Positions 25,676-33,162 of a stretch of DNA of 38,189 nt are shown in pieces. Origin of the DNA: a virus; the IMG/VR virus record IMGVR_UViG_3300027151_000017, positions 1-38,189 of that record. One strand, 5' to 3'. The notes under the pieces were generated by a model, which did not search any database, had not been told where the DNA came from, and worked only from the letters and a program-made list of their open reading frames with translations. How positions within the stretch are numbered: the first letter of the stretch is position 1; every line of letters starts with the position of its first letter. The position numbers and the translations under genes were made by a program.

Positions 25676-25991
25676 TCCATATCTCCTTGAATCTTTCGTG
25701 TTTAAGTAGTTCTTCTTGTAAGTTTTGCATTGCTTTGCGTGTCTTGCGCCACGCATGAGATTTTGCTTTTGTGCCAATATTAGACGCTAGTTCTTCATAT
25801 GTCTCACGCAGGAAGAAAATTCTGTGCAGTATTTCTTGGTCTTGCGGAGACAACTTGTCGATGCACTCGTTGACGATGTCGAGCAGTTCCCAGTTTGGTT
25901 CCAATGCTTCGTCGTCATAGAACGGCATCATCAGCCGTTCAATGGGTGACGAGAACCTATTTAGTTTCTGTGTCGGTTCGTACTTCATCAT
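25647..25991 (-). CDS. Sigma-70 region-4-like DNA-binding protein
   Basis: A 114-residue protein (ATG at 25991 or 25988). Residues about 47-95 read CIDKLSPQDQEILHRIFFLRETYEELASNIG followed by a basic recognition-like helix and ALRNLQEEL-type end, the layout of sigma-70 region 4. Region 2 is missing, so it is not a full sigma factor. It may bind DNA alone or alter host RNA polymerase to switch to late genes, in line with small sigma-like late regulators such as ArpU-type proteins. It overlaps both neighbours. Confidence 0.65.
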   Translation of the reverse strand: MMKYEPTQKLNRFSSPIERLMMPFYDDEALEPNWELLDIVNECIDKLSPQDQEILHRIFFLRETYEELASNIGTKAKSHAWRKTRKAMQNLQEELLKHERFKEIWNGKQSNNMG

Positions 25992-26442
25992 AGGATTTGT
26001 TGTTCATTAGGTCCATAACTTGGTCGGGATACAGCAAGTATCCTTTGGACGGGTTCGAACTTGTCCTCGCAAATGTCACCAGCGTTTCAGCGTTGAATAA
26101 GTGTGTGTTTGCTTCGAGATAGCGTTTTAGTCTGGGGACTGAAACCATAACGAAAGCCCCATCGAGTGTGTACACATACACCCACCATTCGGCTTTGGTG
26201 ACCATCAAACCTGATGGTTTCCAATATGGGGTTCCGTCATCGTTCTTCTTGCGTCGTGGGTTTTGTTCCACTTCTACAACCATGCGCCCGTTGCGGTAGC
26301 GGTCTGTTTTGACTTCGAAAGCACCAGCCTCAATTGCGTCTAGGAATCCGCTAACTAAGGCTTCGCCTTCTTTGCCGTACTTTAAGTCCTCGTGAAAGTT
26401 GTACTTTCGTGCCGGCAGGTCGAAGTCAGACAACTTACCCAT
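25957..26442 (-). CDS. Putative PD-(D/E)XK-type nuclease
   Basis: A 161-residue protein. GKEGEALVSGFLDAIEAG (about 23-40) followed by FEVKTDRYRNGRMVVEVEQNPR (about 42-63) resembles the GE...E...D...ExE order of PD-(D/E)XK nucleases; WWVYVYTLDGAFVMVSVPRLKRYLE completes a core-like strand set. It is located between sigma-like and RusA genes in the recombination cluster. A role in degrading host DNA or resolving intermediates is possible. The catalytic reading is by eye and not certain. Confidence 0.5.
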   Translation of the reverse strand: MGKLSDFDLPARKYNFHEDLKYGKEGEALVSGFLDAIEAGAFEVKTDRYRNGRMVVEVEQNPRRKKNDDGTPYWKPSGLMVTKAEWWVYVYTLDGAFVMVSVPRLKRYLEANTHLFNAETLVTFARTSSNPSKGYLLYPDQVMDLMNNKSYDEVRTDTETK

Positions 26443-26578
26443 CGGAGTTTTCCTTTGGACCGAAACCCTCCATATATGTGATTTTCACTGGGCGGGGGTG
26501 GGAAGATGTGTACGATGGACGAGGCTTTCCGAGTTTAATTTTACGCTTGCGCTTGCTGGTTCGGTATGCACGGCTCAT
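26435..26578 (-). CDS. Small basic early protein (47 aa)
   Basis: The ATG at 26578 overlaps the RusA stop (ATGA). The 47-residue protein is rich in Arg/Lys (SKRKRKIKLGKPRPS) and ends GPKENSDG. It overlaps the nuclease start by 8 bases. A longer in-frame start (26623) would lie inside RusA. Function unknown; the composition suggests nucleic-acid binding. Confidence 0.5.
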   Translation of the reverse strand: MSRAYRTSKRKRKIKLGKPRPSYTSSHPRPVKITYMEGFGPKENSDG

Positions 26579-26934
26579 CGCTTCACGACCTCTACATAAT
26601 GCACCTGCTTGTCGTCTGCCCAAGCAGCACCATTAAGACCATCCATCAGCAACTTTAAATAGTTGTCCACATCGCCACGCAGTTTGGATGGCAGGCCATC
26701 ATATGGTGCTACCGTTACAACTGTGCCGTCAGGGGAGAACTCAACCATAATCTGGACTGTGCCTTCGTATGTGGGGCCTGTCCATCCGTCACGGATTACA
26801 GCCTCAGCGTTCAGCGTTGTCTCGGGCGTGAACACACGCCCTCGCCTACCTAGTCTGGGTCTGCCTTTGGGGACTGGGCGGTCCTTGTAGAATTCTGTCC
26901 ACGGCTTTGTGGGGTCCGGCTTCTTGCGCCTCAT
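26575..26934 (-). CDS. rusA: RusA-family Holliday junction resolvase
   Basis: A 119-residue protein with the RusA order: PVPKGRPRLGRRGRVFTPETT near residue 20, the acidic core RGDVDNYLKLLMDGLNG (D88, D90, K94, D98) and ADDKQV (107-108). These are the metal-binding Asp and the Lys of the family. It would resolve four-way junctions so concatemers can be packaged. It overlaps the primase by four bases and lies with helicase, exonuclease and nuclease genes. Confidence 0.88.
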   Translation of the reverse strand: MRRKKPDPTKPWTEFYKDRPVPKGRPRLGRRGRVFTPETTLNAEAVIRDGWTGPTYEGTVQIMVEFSPDGTVVTVAPYDGLPSKLRGDVDNYLKLLMDGLNGAAWADDKQVHYVEVVKR

Positions 26935-27824
26935 GTGAACACTCTACTAACTAATTTATCTATTTCCAACTCGCCGTCAGCACGAAGATGGTACTTGCCC
27001 CAGCGTCGGTCAGCGTCGGTTATAACAACCTTGACCTGCGACGGGTTGAGCCCGTCTTCGGCACAAACATATGCCAGTCGTGTCAGCGTGGTGGAACGGT
27101 CACGGTTCGGCAACGGTCCGTCACGCCAGATGACTTTGGCAAGTGGTGACATGAACTTGAGTGCTTCGTCCATGCCTTCGCACTGCTGGTCGTCGTTACG
27201 CACATCGTATGTGCGGACCGGTGGCTTGTAATAAGCAGCGAGTCGGGTGATTATGTCAACATCGGTGGTGACTACATTCTGTAGAAACGAGTCCATCGGT
27301 ATCGGTTGCTGTGTGTGCCTGTCAATTATGACACGCCGTGCCGGCGTGCAGTTGTAACCACTGAAGTATGGAAGCCGAACATAGTTGCCGTATTGCCCTG
27401 CTCGTAACGCAACCTGTTTGGGGTTGACCTCACGGGCAGGCACCTCTGCAACCTGATGCGCTGCGAGAAACATAGACCTCATATCAGGGGCGAAGACAGG
27501 ATTAGTGGCAAAGACCCATATGTGGTAACCCTTCGAGCGTGAACGCTCTAGGTACGGATGTGCGCCACCTGCCTCGAGTGCGTCGTATATAGATGCAGCC
27601 ATGTCGAAGTCGTCTATGTCTATGTCGCTACAACCCCACGCCACAATGAATGTGCCTTCGGGTGTTGGAACAATTGGGTAAACGCCGATTGCGTTTACAC
27701 CTAATAGGTGACTTTCAAATACGGCAGGTGTCAATGGTTCCTTGACGCATCTGCCTTCCTCATGTCCGTATACATCGCCACGGCCACGAAATAGCATAAT
27801 GAATTTGTCAAGTGCTGCGTTCAT
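26931..27824 (-). CDS. Archaeo-eukaryotic-type (AEP) primase
   Basis: The ATG at 27824 is preferred because GGAGG lies 9 bases upstream and the helicase stop is one base away. The 297-residue protein carries the AEP catalytic DxD in CSDIDIDDFD (about 66-74), and SRSKGYHIW (95-103), the His-containing motif, then NYVRLPY. This is the PrimPol/TOTE-type primase core. Residues 220-297 form a helical tail with no extra domain. It should make primers for the DnaB-like helicase encoded next to it. No phage DNA polymerase was found, so host replicase probably extends them. Confidence 0.8.
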   Translation of the reverse strand: MNAALDKFIMLFRGRGDVYGHEEGRCVKEPLTPAVFESHLLGVNAIGVYPIVPTPEGTFIVAWGCSDIDIDDFDMAASIYDALEAGGAHPYLERSRSKGYHIWVFATNPVFAPDMRSMFLAAHQVAEVPAREVNPKQVALRAGQYGNYVRLPYFSGYNCTPARRVIIDRHTQQPIPMDSFLQNVVTTDVDIITRLAAYYKPPVRTYDVRNDDQQCEGMDEALKFMSPLAKVIWRDGPLPNRDRSTTLTRLAYVCAEDGLNPSQVKVVITDADRRWGKYHLRADGELEIDKLVSRVFT

Positions 27825-27825
27825 A

Positions 27826-28899
27826 TCACCAATCCTCCTCCCATAAAGCAATGTTCTCCGGCTCTGGTTCCGGTTTGTCTACGCCTTGTGTCCAAGGCAA
27901 ATTACCAGCAGGCAGACGGTTGAGTCTGCCGGTGCCATATTCAATTTCAAAGTCAATGTCATCAAGCAACTGCGACGATGGTCGCTTGCACTTCACAAGG
28001 TTGACTGTGATGGTGTGCTGGTGGATACGCAGGTCGTAACGCAACGAGTCCAGTCGTTCAAGCAAACGCTCAGTTTGGTTTGAACGGTCCAGTCGTTCTT
28101 CTATTTCACGAATCTGCGATTCAATCTCAAACCGCTTGCGACGCACACCAATGATATGTGTCGCTTGTTGTTCACCACCGTATGCACCGGACGAAATGGT
28201 CATCTTCTTGCCTTCGGCACCAGCAGACCGTGAGGTCTGGTGAAGCACTAGCAACGGGACATTATGGCGTTTGCCAAACGCTTTCAGCGTGTTGGCTTTT
28301 GACGGCACATCTTCACCGCCACCTTGCAACAATTCCAAATAGTCATAAACCAGCAACGCTGGTTTTGACCATAGGTCCTCGATTTCACCTAACGCTTTTT
28401 CCATCTCGTTTAATGTCATCATCTGGTCAAACACTGCGAGTTTGGGGAAGTATTGGTTGGCGGTGTCACGCAGAAGCGCAATCGCTTCTTGGTCGTTTTC
28501 CGCAATGCGTTCTTCTACAATGTTCGCATCTATGCCATGCACAAGGCAGGTCAACTTAATCAAGGTCAAGGTTCGTGGCTCATCGGGGCAGAAGTAAACC
28601 ACCGGTTTATCAGCGTTCGCCAACAGAATCTGCAACAAGAACAGTGTTTTACCACTGTGGCTATAACCATTGATGAGGCACATTTCTGCGGGGGCAATGC
28701 CACGCATCTGTGCATCTATATCTGGGAAGCCTAGATATATGCGTTCTTGTGGATGTTGCGCCCAGTGAACAAAGTCGTCCGCTGCATGAACCAAAGGTTC
28801 ATAAAAGGTTTTAATCTTTGGAGCAGAAAACACATCGGGAGGGGTAGTTGTACCCCTCCCTAGTGCCTGCCATCGCTCCGCATAGTTCGGAGCGTTCAT
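27826..28899 (-). CDS. DnaB-like replicative helicase
   Basis: The ATG at 28899 has GAGG 8 bases upstream and follows the previous stop by one base; the longer frame to 28986 would overlap. The 357-residue protein has Walker A GYSHSGKT (78-85) and Walker B LLVYDYLEL (182-190), with HQTSRSAG (switch-like) and an Arg-rich C-terminal part. It lacks the usual DnaB N-terminal domain, so it is a compact RecA-fold helicase. It should unwind DNA ahead of host polymerase, paired with the AEP primase. Confidence 0.85.
   Translation of the reverse strand: MNAPNYAERWQALGRGTTTPPDVFSAPKIKTFYEPLVHAADDFVHWAQHPQERIYLGFPDIDAQMRGIAPAEMCLINGYSHSGKTLFLLQILLANADKPVVYFCPDEPRTLTLIKLTCLVHGIDANIVEERIAENDQEAIALLRDTANQYFPKLAVFDQMMTLNEMEKALGEIEDLWSKPALLVYDYLELLQGGGEDVPSKANTLKAFGKRHNVPLLVLHQTSRSAGAEGKKMTISSGAYGGEQQATHIIGVRRKRFEIESQIREIEERLDRSNQTERLLERLDSLRYDLRIHQHTITVNLVKCKRPSSQLLDDIDFEIEYGTGRLNRLPAGNLPWTQGVDKPEPEPENIALWEEDW
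28837..28860. repeat. Perfect 10-bp hairpin, loop GTTG
   Basis: GGGAGGGGTA and its complement flank GTTG inside the helicase gene near its 5' end. It is GC-rich and could be stable in RNA; no U-tract follows. Confidence 0.8.
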
Positions 28900-28900
28900 G

Positions 28901-29323
28901 TCACTTGCCTCGTGGAGCCCAGAAAGCGTCATCAGTTGTGGTTGACTTGAACCACGGACGCTTTGGGTTGGCAGACAAACCGTCACGGTTGTCCCACACT
29001 TCGGTCACTCCCTTGGAGGCGCAGGCTGTGACCAGCCACTCCGGAATCGGACCGTGTTGCTTGCCCTTAATGCGAACCGACATTCCACCAGTGGTGGTGA
29101 CGGTTGCGTTCGGGAACGCTTGCTGGACATTTGCCACTGCCTGCTCAGGGGTGACTGCTGATTCGCCAGAGAAACCATGTTCGGTGAACATGAGGTCCTT
29201 GACTGCGTCAAACGCTGTTGCGAACGAAACAATGTTTGCGTTCACATCATCTGACTTGGGTGTGAGTTCGGCAGCGATTTTTGCTGCTACCTGCATCACA
29301 ATGGACTGGTCTTTATTGACCAT
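28901..29323 (-). CDS. Early protein between helicase and exonuclease genes; possible ssDNA-binding-type
   Basis: A 140-residue protein with GGAGG near the start. The N-terminal half is helical; the C-terminal half contains MSVRIKGKQHGPIPEWL and a conserved-looking VWDNRDGLSANPKRPWFK, followed by FWAPRGK. A WDNR...NPKRPxFK tail is shared with phage proteins that bind single-stranded DNA, as far as I recall. Its own promoter lies just upstream. Function is tentative. Confidence 0.5.
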   Translation of the reverse strand: MVNKDQSIVMQVAAKIAAELTPKSDDVNANIVSFATAFDAVKDLMFTEHGFSGESAVTPEQAVANVQQAFPNATVTTTGGMSVRIKGKQHGPIPEWLVTACASKGVTEVWDNRDGLSANPKRPWFKSTTTDDAFWAPRGK

Positions 29324-29355
29324 GGCAACCTCCTTGTTGCTTGTTGTTGTTTGTT

Positions 29356-29387
29356 ACTATAGCAAAGACAAGGTCAACTAATGTCAA
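29356..29387 (-). promoter_or_regulatory. Extended -10 early promoter for the replication genes
   Basis: On the minus strand TGCTATAGT (29356-29364) matches an extended -10 element. A TTGACA is centred about 20 bases upstream (29382-29387) and a second TTGACC 10 bases nearer, so the -35 spacing is not ideal and the extended -10 probably carries the activity. The predicted start is about 26 bases from the ATG at 29323. The same TGCTAT opening occurs in the promoter at 36461. Confidence 0.55.
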
Positions 29388-30213
29388 CGGGAACTGTCAC
29401 AGGTGACAGGTCCTGTTCAGTTAGAAACGCACCTTTGCAAATAGACCAATAAGAACACCATTTCTCTGAACAGAGATTAGAACTGTCATTCATGGGCCAT
29501 GAATTGTCTACGCCAACAAGTAGACCAGTAGACAGGACAGGTTTAATCGTGTGTTCGAGCCACCGCAGGTGGGAAGAACCACGGCTTAGACGAACGATTT
29601 GGGAGCGTGGCTTCTCTTGCCTAATCATAACCCCATAACGGAAGTCAACCGGCAAGTCGGACAGTCCCAAGTGATGCACTGCGCCAGCGTACACGCTGGC
29701 TTGAATGGACTGGGACTGCTTCTCTTTGGCATTATAGGCTCTCGAGGCTGTTTTCCAGTCCCATACAACACCACTGGGGGACACATAATCCATGGTGCCT
29801 TCAGCCCAGACAGCCCAGTCGTATGCGGTGAACCCCATCGGGTACTGGAACCGCATCTCGCAGGTGCCACCCAACTCCACATCGGGGAAGATTCCATCAA
29901 GGAAGGACTGGCACATTGACCGGATATAAACTTCATATTTATCGGAGTCAATGTTGGTTGGTTGCCACTGTTCAGTTGCTTTCAATTCTTTGAATTGAGC
30001 AATAGCAGCATCTTCCATTTCGTATGTAGCGATGGTCCCTGTCAGGACCAACTCGATGGCGTAATGGACAGCGGTACCCATGATGGTTGCATCGCTACCG
30101 GTGCGCATCTCGGGCTTTACCATGCCCAACCTGCTCCTTTCACCGCAGGTGACAGCGTCGTTCAGCCAAGACTGTCGGACGAAAATTCGTTGGTTTGCTT
30201 TATCTAATTTCAT
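29374..30213 (-). CDS. Cas4/RecB-like Fe-S exonuclease
   Basis: A 279-residue PD-(D/E)XK nuclease. It shows MGTAVHYAIE (H50), WAEGTMDY (E138, D142), VVWDWKTAS (D152, K154) and QASVY (Q171, Y175), the full motif set. Cys23 together with Cys248, Cys253 and Cys259 (LCSEKWCSYWSIC) forms the four-Cys cluster layout of Cas4/AddB-type enzymes, so a 4Fe-4S cluster is likely. It would process DNA ends for recombination. No Cas1 or repeat array is present, so a CRISPR role is not indicated. Confidence 0.85.
   Translation of the reverse strand: MKLDKANQRIFVRQSWLNDAVTCGERSRLGMVKPEMRTGSDATIMGTAVHYAIELVLTGTIATYEMEDAAIAQFKELKATEQWQPTNIDSDKYEVYIRSMCQSFLDGIFPDVELGGTCEMRFQYPMGFTAYDWAVWAEGTMDYVSPSGVVWDWKTASRAYNAKEKQSQSIQASVYAGAVHHLGLSDLPVDFRYGVMIRQEKPRSQIVRLSRGSSHLRWLEHTIKPVLSTGLLVGVDNSWPMNDSSNLCSEKWCSYWSICKGAFLTEQDLSPVTVPVDIS
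29394..29409. promoter_or_regulatory. Operator-like 7-2-7 palindrome
   Basis: CTGTCAC-AG-GTGACAG is a perfect 7-bp inverted repeat with a 2-base centre, at the 3' end of the exonuclease gene and 7 bases upstream of the TTGACA of the promoter at 29356. Its size and place fit a dimer-binding operator. It could also be a coding coincidence. Confidence 0.4.
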
Positions 30214-30238
30214 ACTGACATCCTATCGTATGGGTGTA

Positions 30239-30985
30239 TCATTGTGTGAATCGTTGACGGTACTTCGTTACCGAAGAACTGTGGTATTTTCTGCCGAATT
30301 CCTCAAGGACAATACGGCATATTTCATGTGGAAGAAGGTCGGTGTTTAAAGCCAAGTCATGCATACGCTCCTTAGCCATCTGCTCCGGTGGCAGTTTGCC
30401 ACGGCGACGCTTCCAGTAGCGCAACAAACTGCGCACATTGCCTTTGGACAACCCTGTTTCTCGGGCAACCTCCGACATATTCACCGACTTCTGTGTGAAC
30501 TTTTCGTCCAGTTCCGCCAACTGCTCAAAGGTCATGCTTGTCGTCGCCTGACCGGCGCAAGCAGCCTCCAGAAACTGGTCCGGTGTAACATCAAGATGTT
30601 GCAGAATATGAACCAACGGCAAGTCCAGCCGGTCCATGCACATCTTGACCGTTTCACGGATTATAGCCCACTGCTCAAACTTTCTGCCCTCGAGATGCAA
30701 CCCCCTAGGCACATCGTTCAGCGTGAACCCAGCCTCATCGTTCTGCATAGTCCACGAATCGTAGAACCTGCACAAGTCTGTGAAGTAATCCAACATCTGG
30801 CTCGGGGTCCATGGGACCCCGTAACCACGCAACTCACAAATTTGTGGACCCATAAACATTTCCTTCACCGCATCCTTCACACGGATAGGTGTCGGAGTTT
30901 GTGGCAGAACCACATCACACAAACATTTCTCGTGGTGTTCAATAACACCACATCCAATTGGTCCAGCGACCATCACAAACCCCAT
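30239..30985 (-). CDS. Helix-turn-helix DNA-binding protein
   Basis: A 248-residue protein. Residues about 168-196 read NMSEVARETGLSKGNVRSLLRYWKRRRG, an HTH with a basic recognition region, and the C-terminus adds a second helical segment (HEICRIVLEEFGRKYHSSSVTKYRQRF) that may form another DNA-binding unit. The N-terminus has several Cys. It lies between the Rpf-like gene and the exonuclease gene. It could be an early transcription or replication-initiation regulator, and is one candidate for the array at 36491. Start 30985 versus 30973 is undecided. Confidence 0.6.
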   Translation of the reverse strand: MGFVMVAGPIGCGVIEHHEKCLCDVVLPQTPTPIRVKDAVKEMFMGPQICELRGYGVPWTPSQMLDYFTDLCRFYDSWTMQNDEAGFTLNDVPRGLHLEGRKFEQWAIIRETVKMCMDRLDLPLVHILQHLDVTPDQFLEAACAGQATTSMTFEQLAELDEKFTQKSVNMSEVARETGLSKGNVRSLLRYWKRRRGKLPPEQMAKERMHDLALNTDLLPHEICRIVLEEFGRKYHSSSVTKYRQRFTQ

Positions 30986-31434
30986 TTCTTCGGGTCTAAA
31001 GACTTCCTGTTTTTAATGCAACCCCAGCCGAAAAAGCCGACAGGTTTCTTGGCATAATAGCCGTAGTAGTAGCCATGCACCGCTATGCGGTTAGCCACCA
31101 CTATTTGTTGAACCGGTGTGGCGTACTGTGGTTTCTTGGCGAACTCTCGTCCACCCCATCGTATCCATGTACCGGTGTATATTCCTAAGCCACCTGACCA
31201 TCTGCCACCATCGTTCCAGCGTGCAGTCGTACCATCCGTTGAGGATTCACACACGGCGACTGCCAGCCAGTATTCCAATGGTGGCGTTCGTTTGTCTCGC
31301 ATTTGCTTCTGCAATTCCAGCAGTGCCTTATCGAAGGTCACGACAGGAACTCGACCACCACTATAGCCTTCGGCGTTAGTGGCGAACAATAGCGACGACA
31401 AACCAATTGCGGTAGCAATTAGTAATCGTCTCAT
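30973..31434 (-). CDS. Secreted Rpf-like transglycosylase
   Basis: A 153-residue protein with a signal peptide (MRRLLIATAIGLSSLLFATNA, cleavage expected near residue 21). The mature part has WLAVAVCESSTDGTT (E63 in the CES position), WNDGGRWSGGLGIYTGTWIRWGG and ATPVQQIVVANRIAV, matching the resuscitation-promoting-factor transglycosylase fold, including the conserved Cys-Glu-Ser. This family is characteristic of Actinobacteria. It starts in an ATGA overlap and sits in the early, leftward block, away from the late endolysin. The role may be wall loosening, release or superinfection control. Confidence 0.8.
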   Translation of the reverse strand: MRRLLIATAIGLSSLLFATNAEGYSGGRVPVVTFDKALLELQKQMRDKRTPPLEYWLAVAVCESSTDGTTARWNDGGRWSGGLGIYTGTWIRWGGREFAKKPQYATPVQQIVVANRIAVHGYYYGYYAKKPVGFFGWGCIKNRKSLDPKKWGL

Positions 31435-31610
31435 TTATACCTTTCCATTTCGAACCATTTGCCCATGCCATGATTATGGCATACCGGTGGCGCAGTCATT
31501 CTGACACCCACCTCTACTAGGCATCCACATTGTGGGCATGAGTATCTGCCAGCGGGGAAGGTCGGCGGTTTATCCGCCGACCCACCCTTGGCTGTTGCTT
31601 TAGTCGTCAT
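31431..31610 (-). CDS. Small zinc-binding protein (59 aa)
   Basis: A 59-residue protein (ATG at 31610; a GTG at 31613 is also possible). It has SCPQCGC and then CHNHG, a plausible CxxC plus Cys/His zinc site, with an N-terminal low-complexity segment. It overlaps both neighbours. Function unknown. Confidence 0.5.
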   Translation of the reverse strand: MTTKATAKGGSADKPPTFPAGRYSCPQCGCLVEVGVRMTAPPVCHNHGMGKWFEMERYK

Positions 31611-32208
31611 CACGGCTGAAGCGGTGCTTGTTGCCTGTAATCAGGTCCGTGATGGCCCCTGTCACATTCCTTTCAAAGGAATCGTAGGCGGTGTGCATAA
31701 TCCTGAAAGCATCCTCGCAGAGTTGTTCGTCTCCGTCGATGGAATCTTGCAGGTACTGGCTCATCAGTTCCACATCCTCAGGTGTCAGGTCGCCGGCTTT
31801 GACAGCCAACGCCAGCACCATTTGGTGCATGACTGACTCGTTGTAGATGTTGGCAACCTGCACCGGCAGGTCCTCCATCAGCAACTTGGACAATTCCGTA
31901 GGAATGTCATGGTCGTCACCGTCATAATCGCCATCGGCGTTGTTTCCCCACACGAGGACGCAGTCCCCGAGCAGTTCCTGACCGAATACGGCGGATGCCA
32001 AGTAGTTCATATCAAGGTCCAGTATACGACCCTCGTCGTGGATGTAACCAACCAGCACTCCATGGAGTGAGTCGCTTAAAGCAACTTCCTTACGGACTGC
32101 GTCGAACCACCCCCCGACCAGTTTGTTTATGGACTCTGAACCATCCACAAGGATGGGCTGTGGCTCGGCTCCAACGCCAGCCGGTAAAATGATGCCTGCG
32201 GTAAGCAT
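31600..32208 (-). CDS. DUF3846-like early protein
   Basis: A 202-residue protein. GGWFDAVRKEVAL, then GVLVGYIHDEGRILDLDMNYLASAVFGQELLGDCVLVWG, matches the pattern of DUF3846-type phage proteins. The remainder is acidic (DGDYDGDDHD) and helical. AAGGAG lies just upstream. The family has no known function. Confidence 0.6.
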   Translation of the reverse strand: MLTAGIILPAGVGAEPQPILVDGSESINKLVGGWFDAVRKEVALSDSLHGVLVGYIHDEGRILDLDMNYLASAVFGQELLGDCVLVWGNNADGDYDGDDHDIPTELSKLLMEDLPVQVANIYNESVMHQMVLALAVKAGDLTPEDVELMSQYLQDSIDGDEQLCEDAFRIMHTAYDSFERNVTGAITDLITGNKHRFSRDDD

Positions 32209-32222
32209 GACATCTCCTTTCC

Positions 32223-32273
32223 GACCCCTATGGGGTCTGTTGTAGGTTTAGTCCGACTAGGTAACACCTAGTC
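32223..32273 (-). repeat. Two triloop hairpins in a 79-base spacer
   Basis: The spacer 32209-32287 holds a 6-bp stem with loop TAT (32223-32237) and an 8-bp stem with loop AAC (32255-32273), each perfect. They lie after the stop of the 32288 gene and before the SD of the 31600 gene. No U-tract follows either, so mRNA punctuation or processing is more likely than termination. Confidence 0.7.
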
Positions 32274-32287
32274 AGCGTTCTATTTGG

Positions 32288-32752
32288 CTAGGCAACCAGC
32301 AACTGCCGGTCACACCAAGCCTTGGCTTCCTTAAGGGAAGCGAACTCTTTGTCATCCAATGGGAACAACTCACCACCACAATGGTGCCACAAGGCACCAA
32401 AGTAGGGCTTCATATTCGTATCGGCACCCACTAGCAGTGGGGTCCGAACCACACAGGCGATGACAAGCCCATCGTTCACCTGAATGGACCTAGTCCATGC
32501 TCGGTCCTTGGTGTCCCACAACCACTTGTGGTTACGGTTAAACAACCAAGGGCAGGCTGTTTCGACTTCGGCTATAAACCTGAACAGGTTATAGAACGAC
32601 CCCATTGCTAGGGCCATGAACCCAGCCAGCACGAACGGTGCCAACCAGAATGGTATGGCACTGCCGTACTCGTACATATTGGCACCGACAATGCCGGCAC
32701 CAGCCATTAAGAACACTGCCATGAAAGCAGATTTAATACTTGTGCGAAACAT
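32288..32752 (-). CDS. Two-span membrane protein
   Basis: The ATG at 32752 has GAGGAAGG 5 bases upstream; the longer frame to 32788 overlaps the next gene more deeply. The 154-residue protein has two hydrophobic segments (about 9-25 and 36-53) and a soluble C-terminal domain with KWLWDTKDRAW and EFASLKEAKAWCDRQLL. It may sit in the inner membrane early in infection. No family recognised. Confidence 0.55.
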   Translation of the reverse strand: MFRTSIKSAFMAVFLMAGAGIVGANMYEYGSAIPFWLAPFVLAGFMALAMGSFYNLFRFIAEVETACPWLFNRNHKWLWDTKDRAWTRSIQVNDGLVIACVVRTPLLVGADTNMKPYFGALWHHCGGELFPLDDKEFASLKEAKAWCDRQLLVA

Positions 32753-32930
32753 TATAACCTTCCTCGCATACATTGACGATGCAAACATCGTTCAGGTCCA
32801 ACCCGTAGGTAGTTACCTGATGTTCAAGTTCGTCATAAGCCATTTCTTCAGCCTCCTCGAGGCTGTGTGCAAGAACACTAATTGAGTATTCAAACACGAT
32901 AGTGAATCGTTTTCTTCTTGCGCTAGGCAT
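32733..32930 (-). CDS. Small early protein (65 aa)
   Basis: A 65-residue protein with a beta-strand start (RFTIVFEYSISVLAHS) and a helical, acidic middle (LEEAEEMAYDELEHQV). It overlaps the membrane-protein gene by 20 bases. No function can be assigned. Confidence 0.5.
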   Translation of the reverse strand: MPSARRKRFTIVFEYSISVLAHSLEEAEEMAYDELEHQVTTYGLDLNDVCIVNVCEEGYNVSHKY

Positions 32931-32931
32931 T

Positions 32932-33090
32932 TCAGATTCCTTCCTCGGCTCGTTCAGCCTTAATGATTAGGTTCGCAATAATTTGCGACATAATCTCCCT
33001 GTTGTCTCCGTATTGGGCGACAATATCATCTGCCTGACGGCAGATGCGTTTCAGTCGCTCAATGTTTTCATTTTGTTGTTCAACACTCAT
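32932..33090 (-). CDS. Small helical early protein (52 aa)
   Basis: A 52-residue frame fills the gap between the 65-aa gene and the spacer before 33163. It is helical (MSVEQQNENIERLKRICRQA, then IIANLIIKAERAEE) and its start follows AAGGAG. It lies one base from the upstream end of the next gene. Function unknown. Confidence 0.5.
   Translation of the reverse strand: MSVEQQNENIERLKRICRQADDIVAQYGDNREIMSQIIANLIIKAERAEEGI
33027..33046. repeat. Perfect 8-bp hairpin, loop TGAC
   Basis: CATCTGCC and its complement flank TGAC inside the 52-aa gene. Confidence 0.65.
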
Positions 33091-33125
33091 CGTGTCTCCT
33101 TGTTTGTTTATAGAACATGGTAGGA

Positions 33126-33153
33126 ACCGGAGAGTGGAGGTTTACCCTCCGGT
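33126..33153 (-). repeat. Inverted repeat in the spacer before 33163
   Basis: ACCGGAG and CTCCGGT (7 bp) flank 14 bases, with an internal alternative pairing of GGAGG and CCTCC. It lies between the 33163 stop and the next gene's ribosome-binding site. The alternative pairings could form a small switch or a processing site; neither is proven. Confidence 0.5.
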
Positions 33154-33162
33154 CCCCGAGAA

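Noticed and set aside
25438-25680. 80-codon minus frame starting at 25680
   Set aside because: Its start is only two bases from the SD, and the overlapping Nmad1-like frame has correct spacing and a recognisable family pattern.
29374-30213. Cas4-like gene as part of a CRISPR system
   Set aside because: No Cas1, Cas2 or repeat-spacer array in the window; stand-alone phage exonucleases of this type are common.
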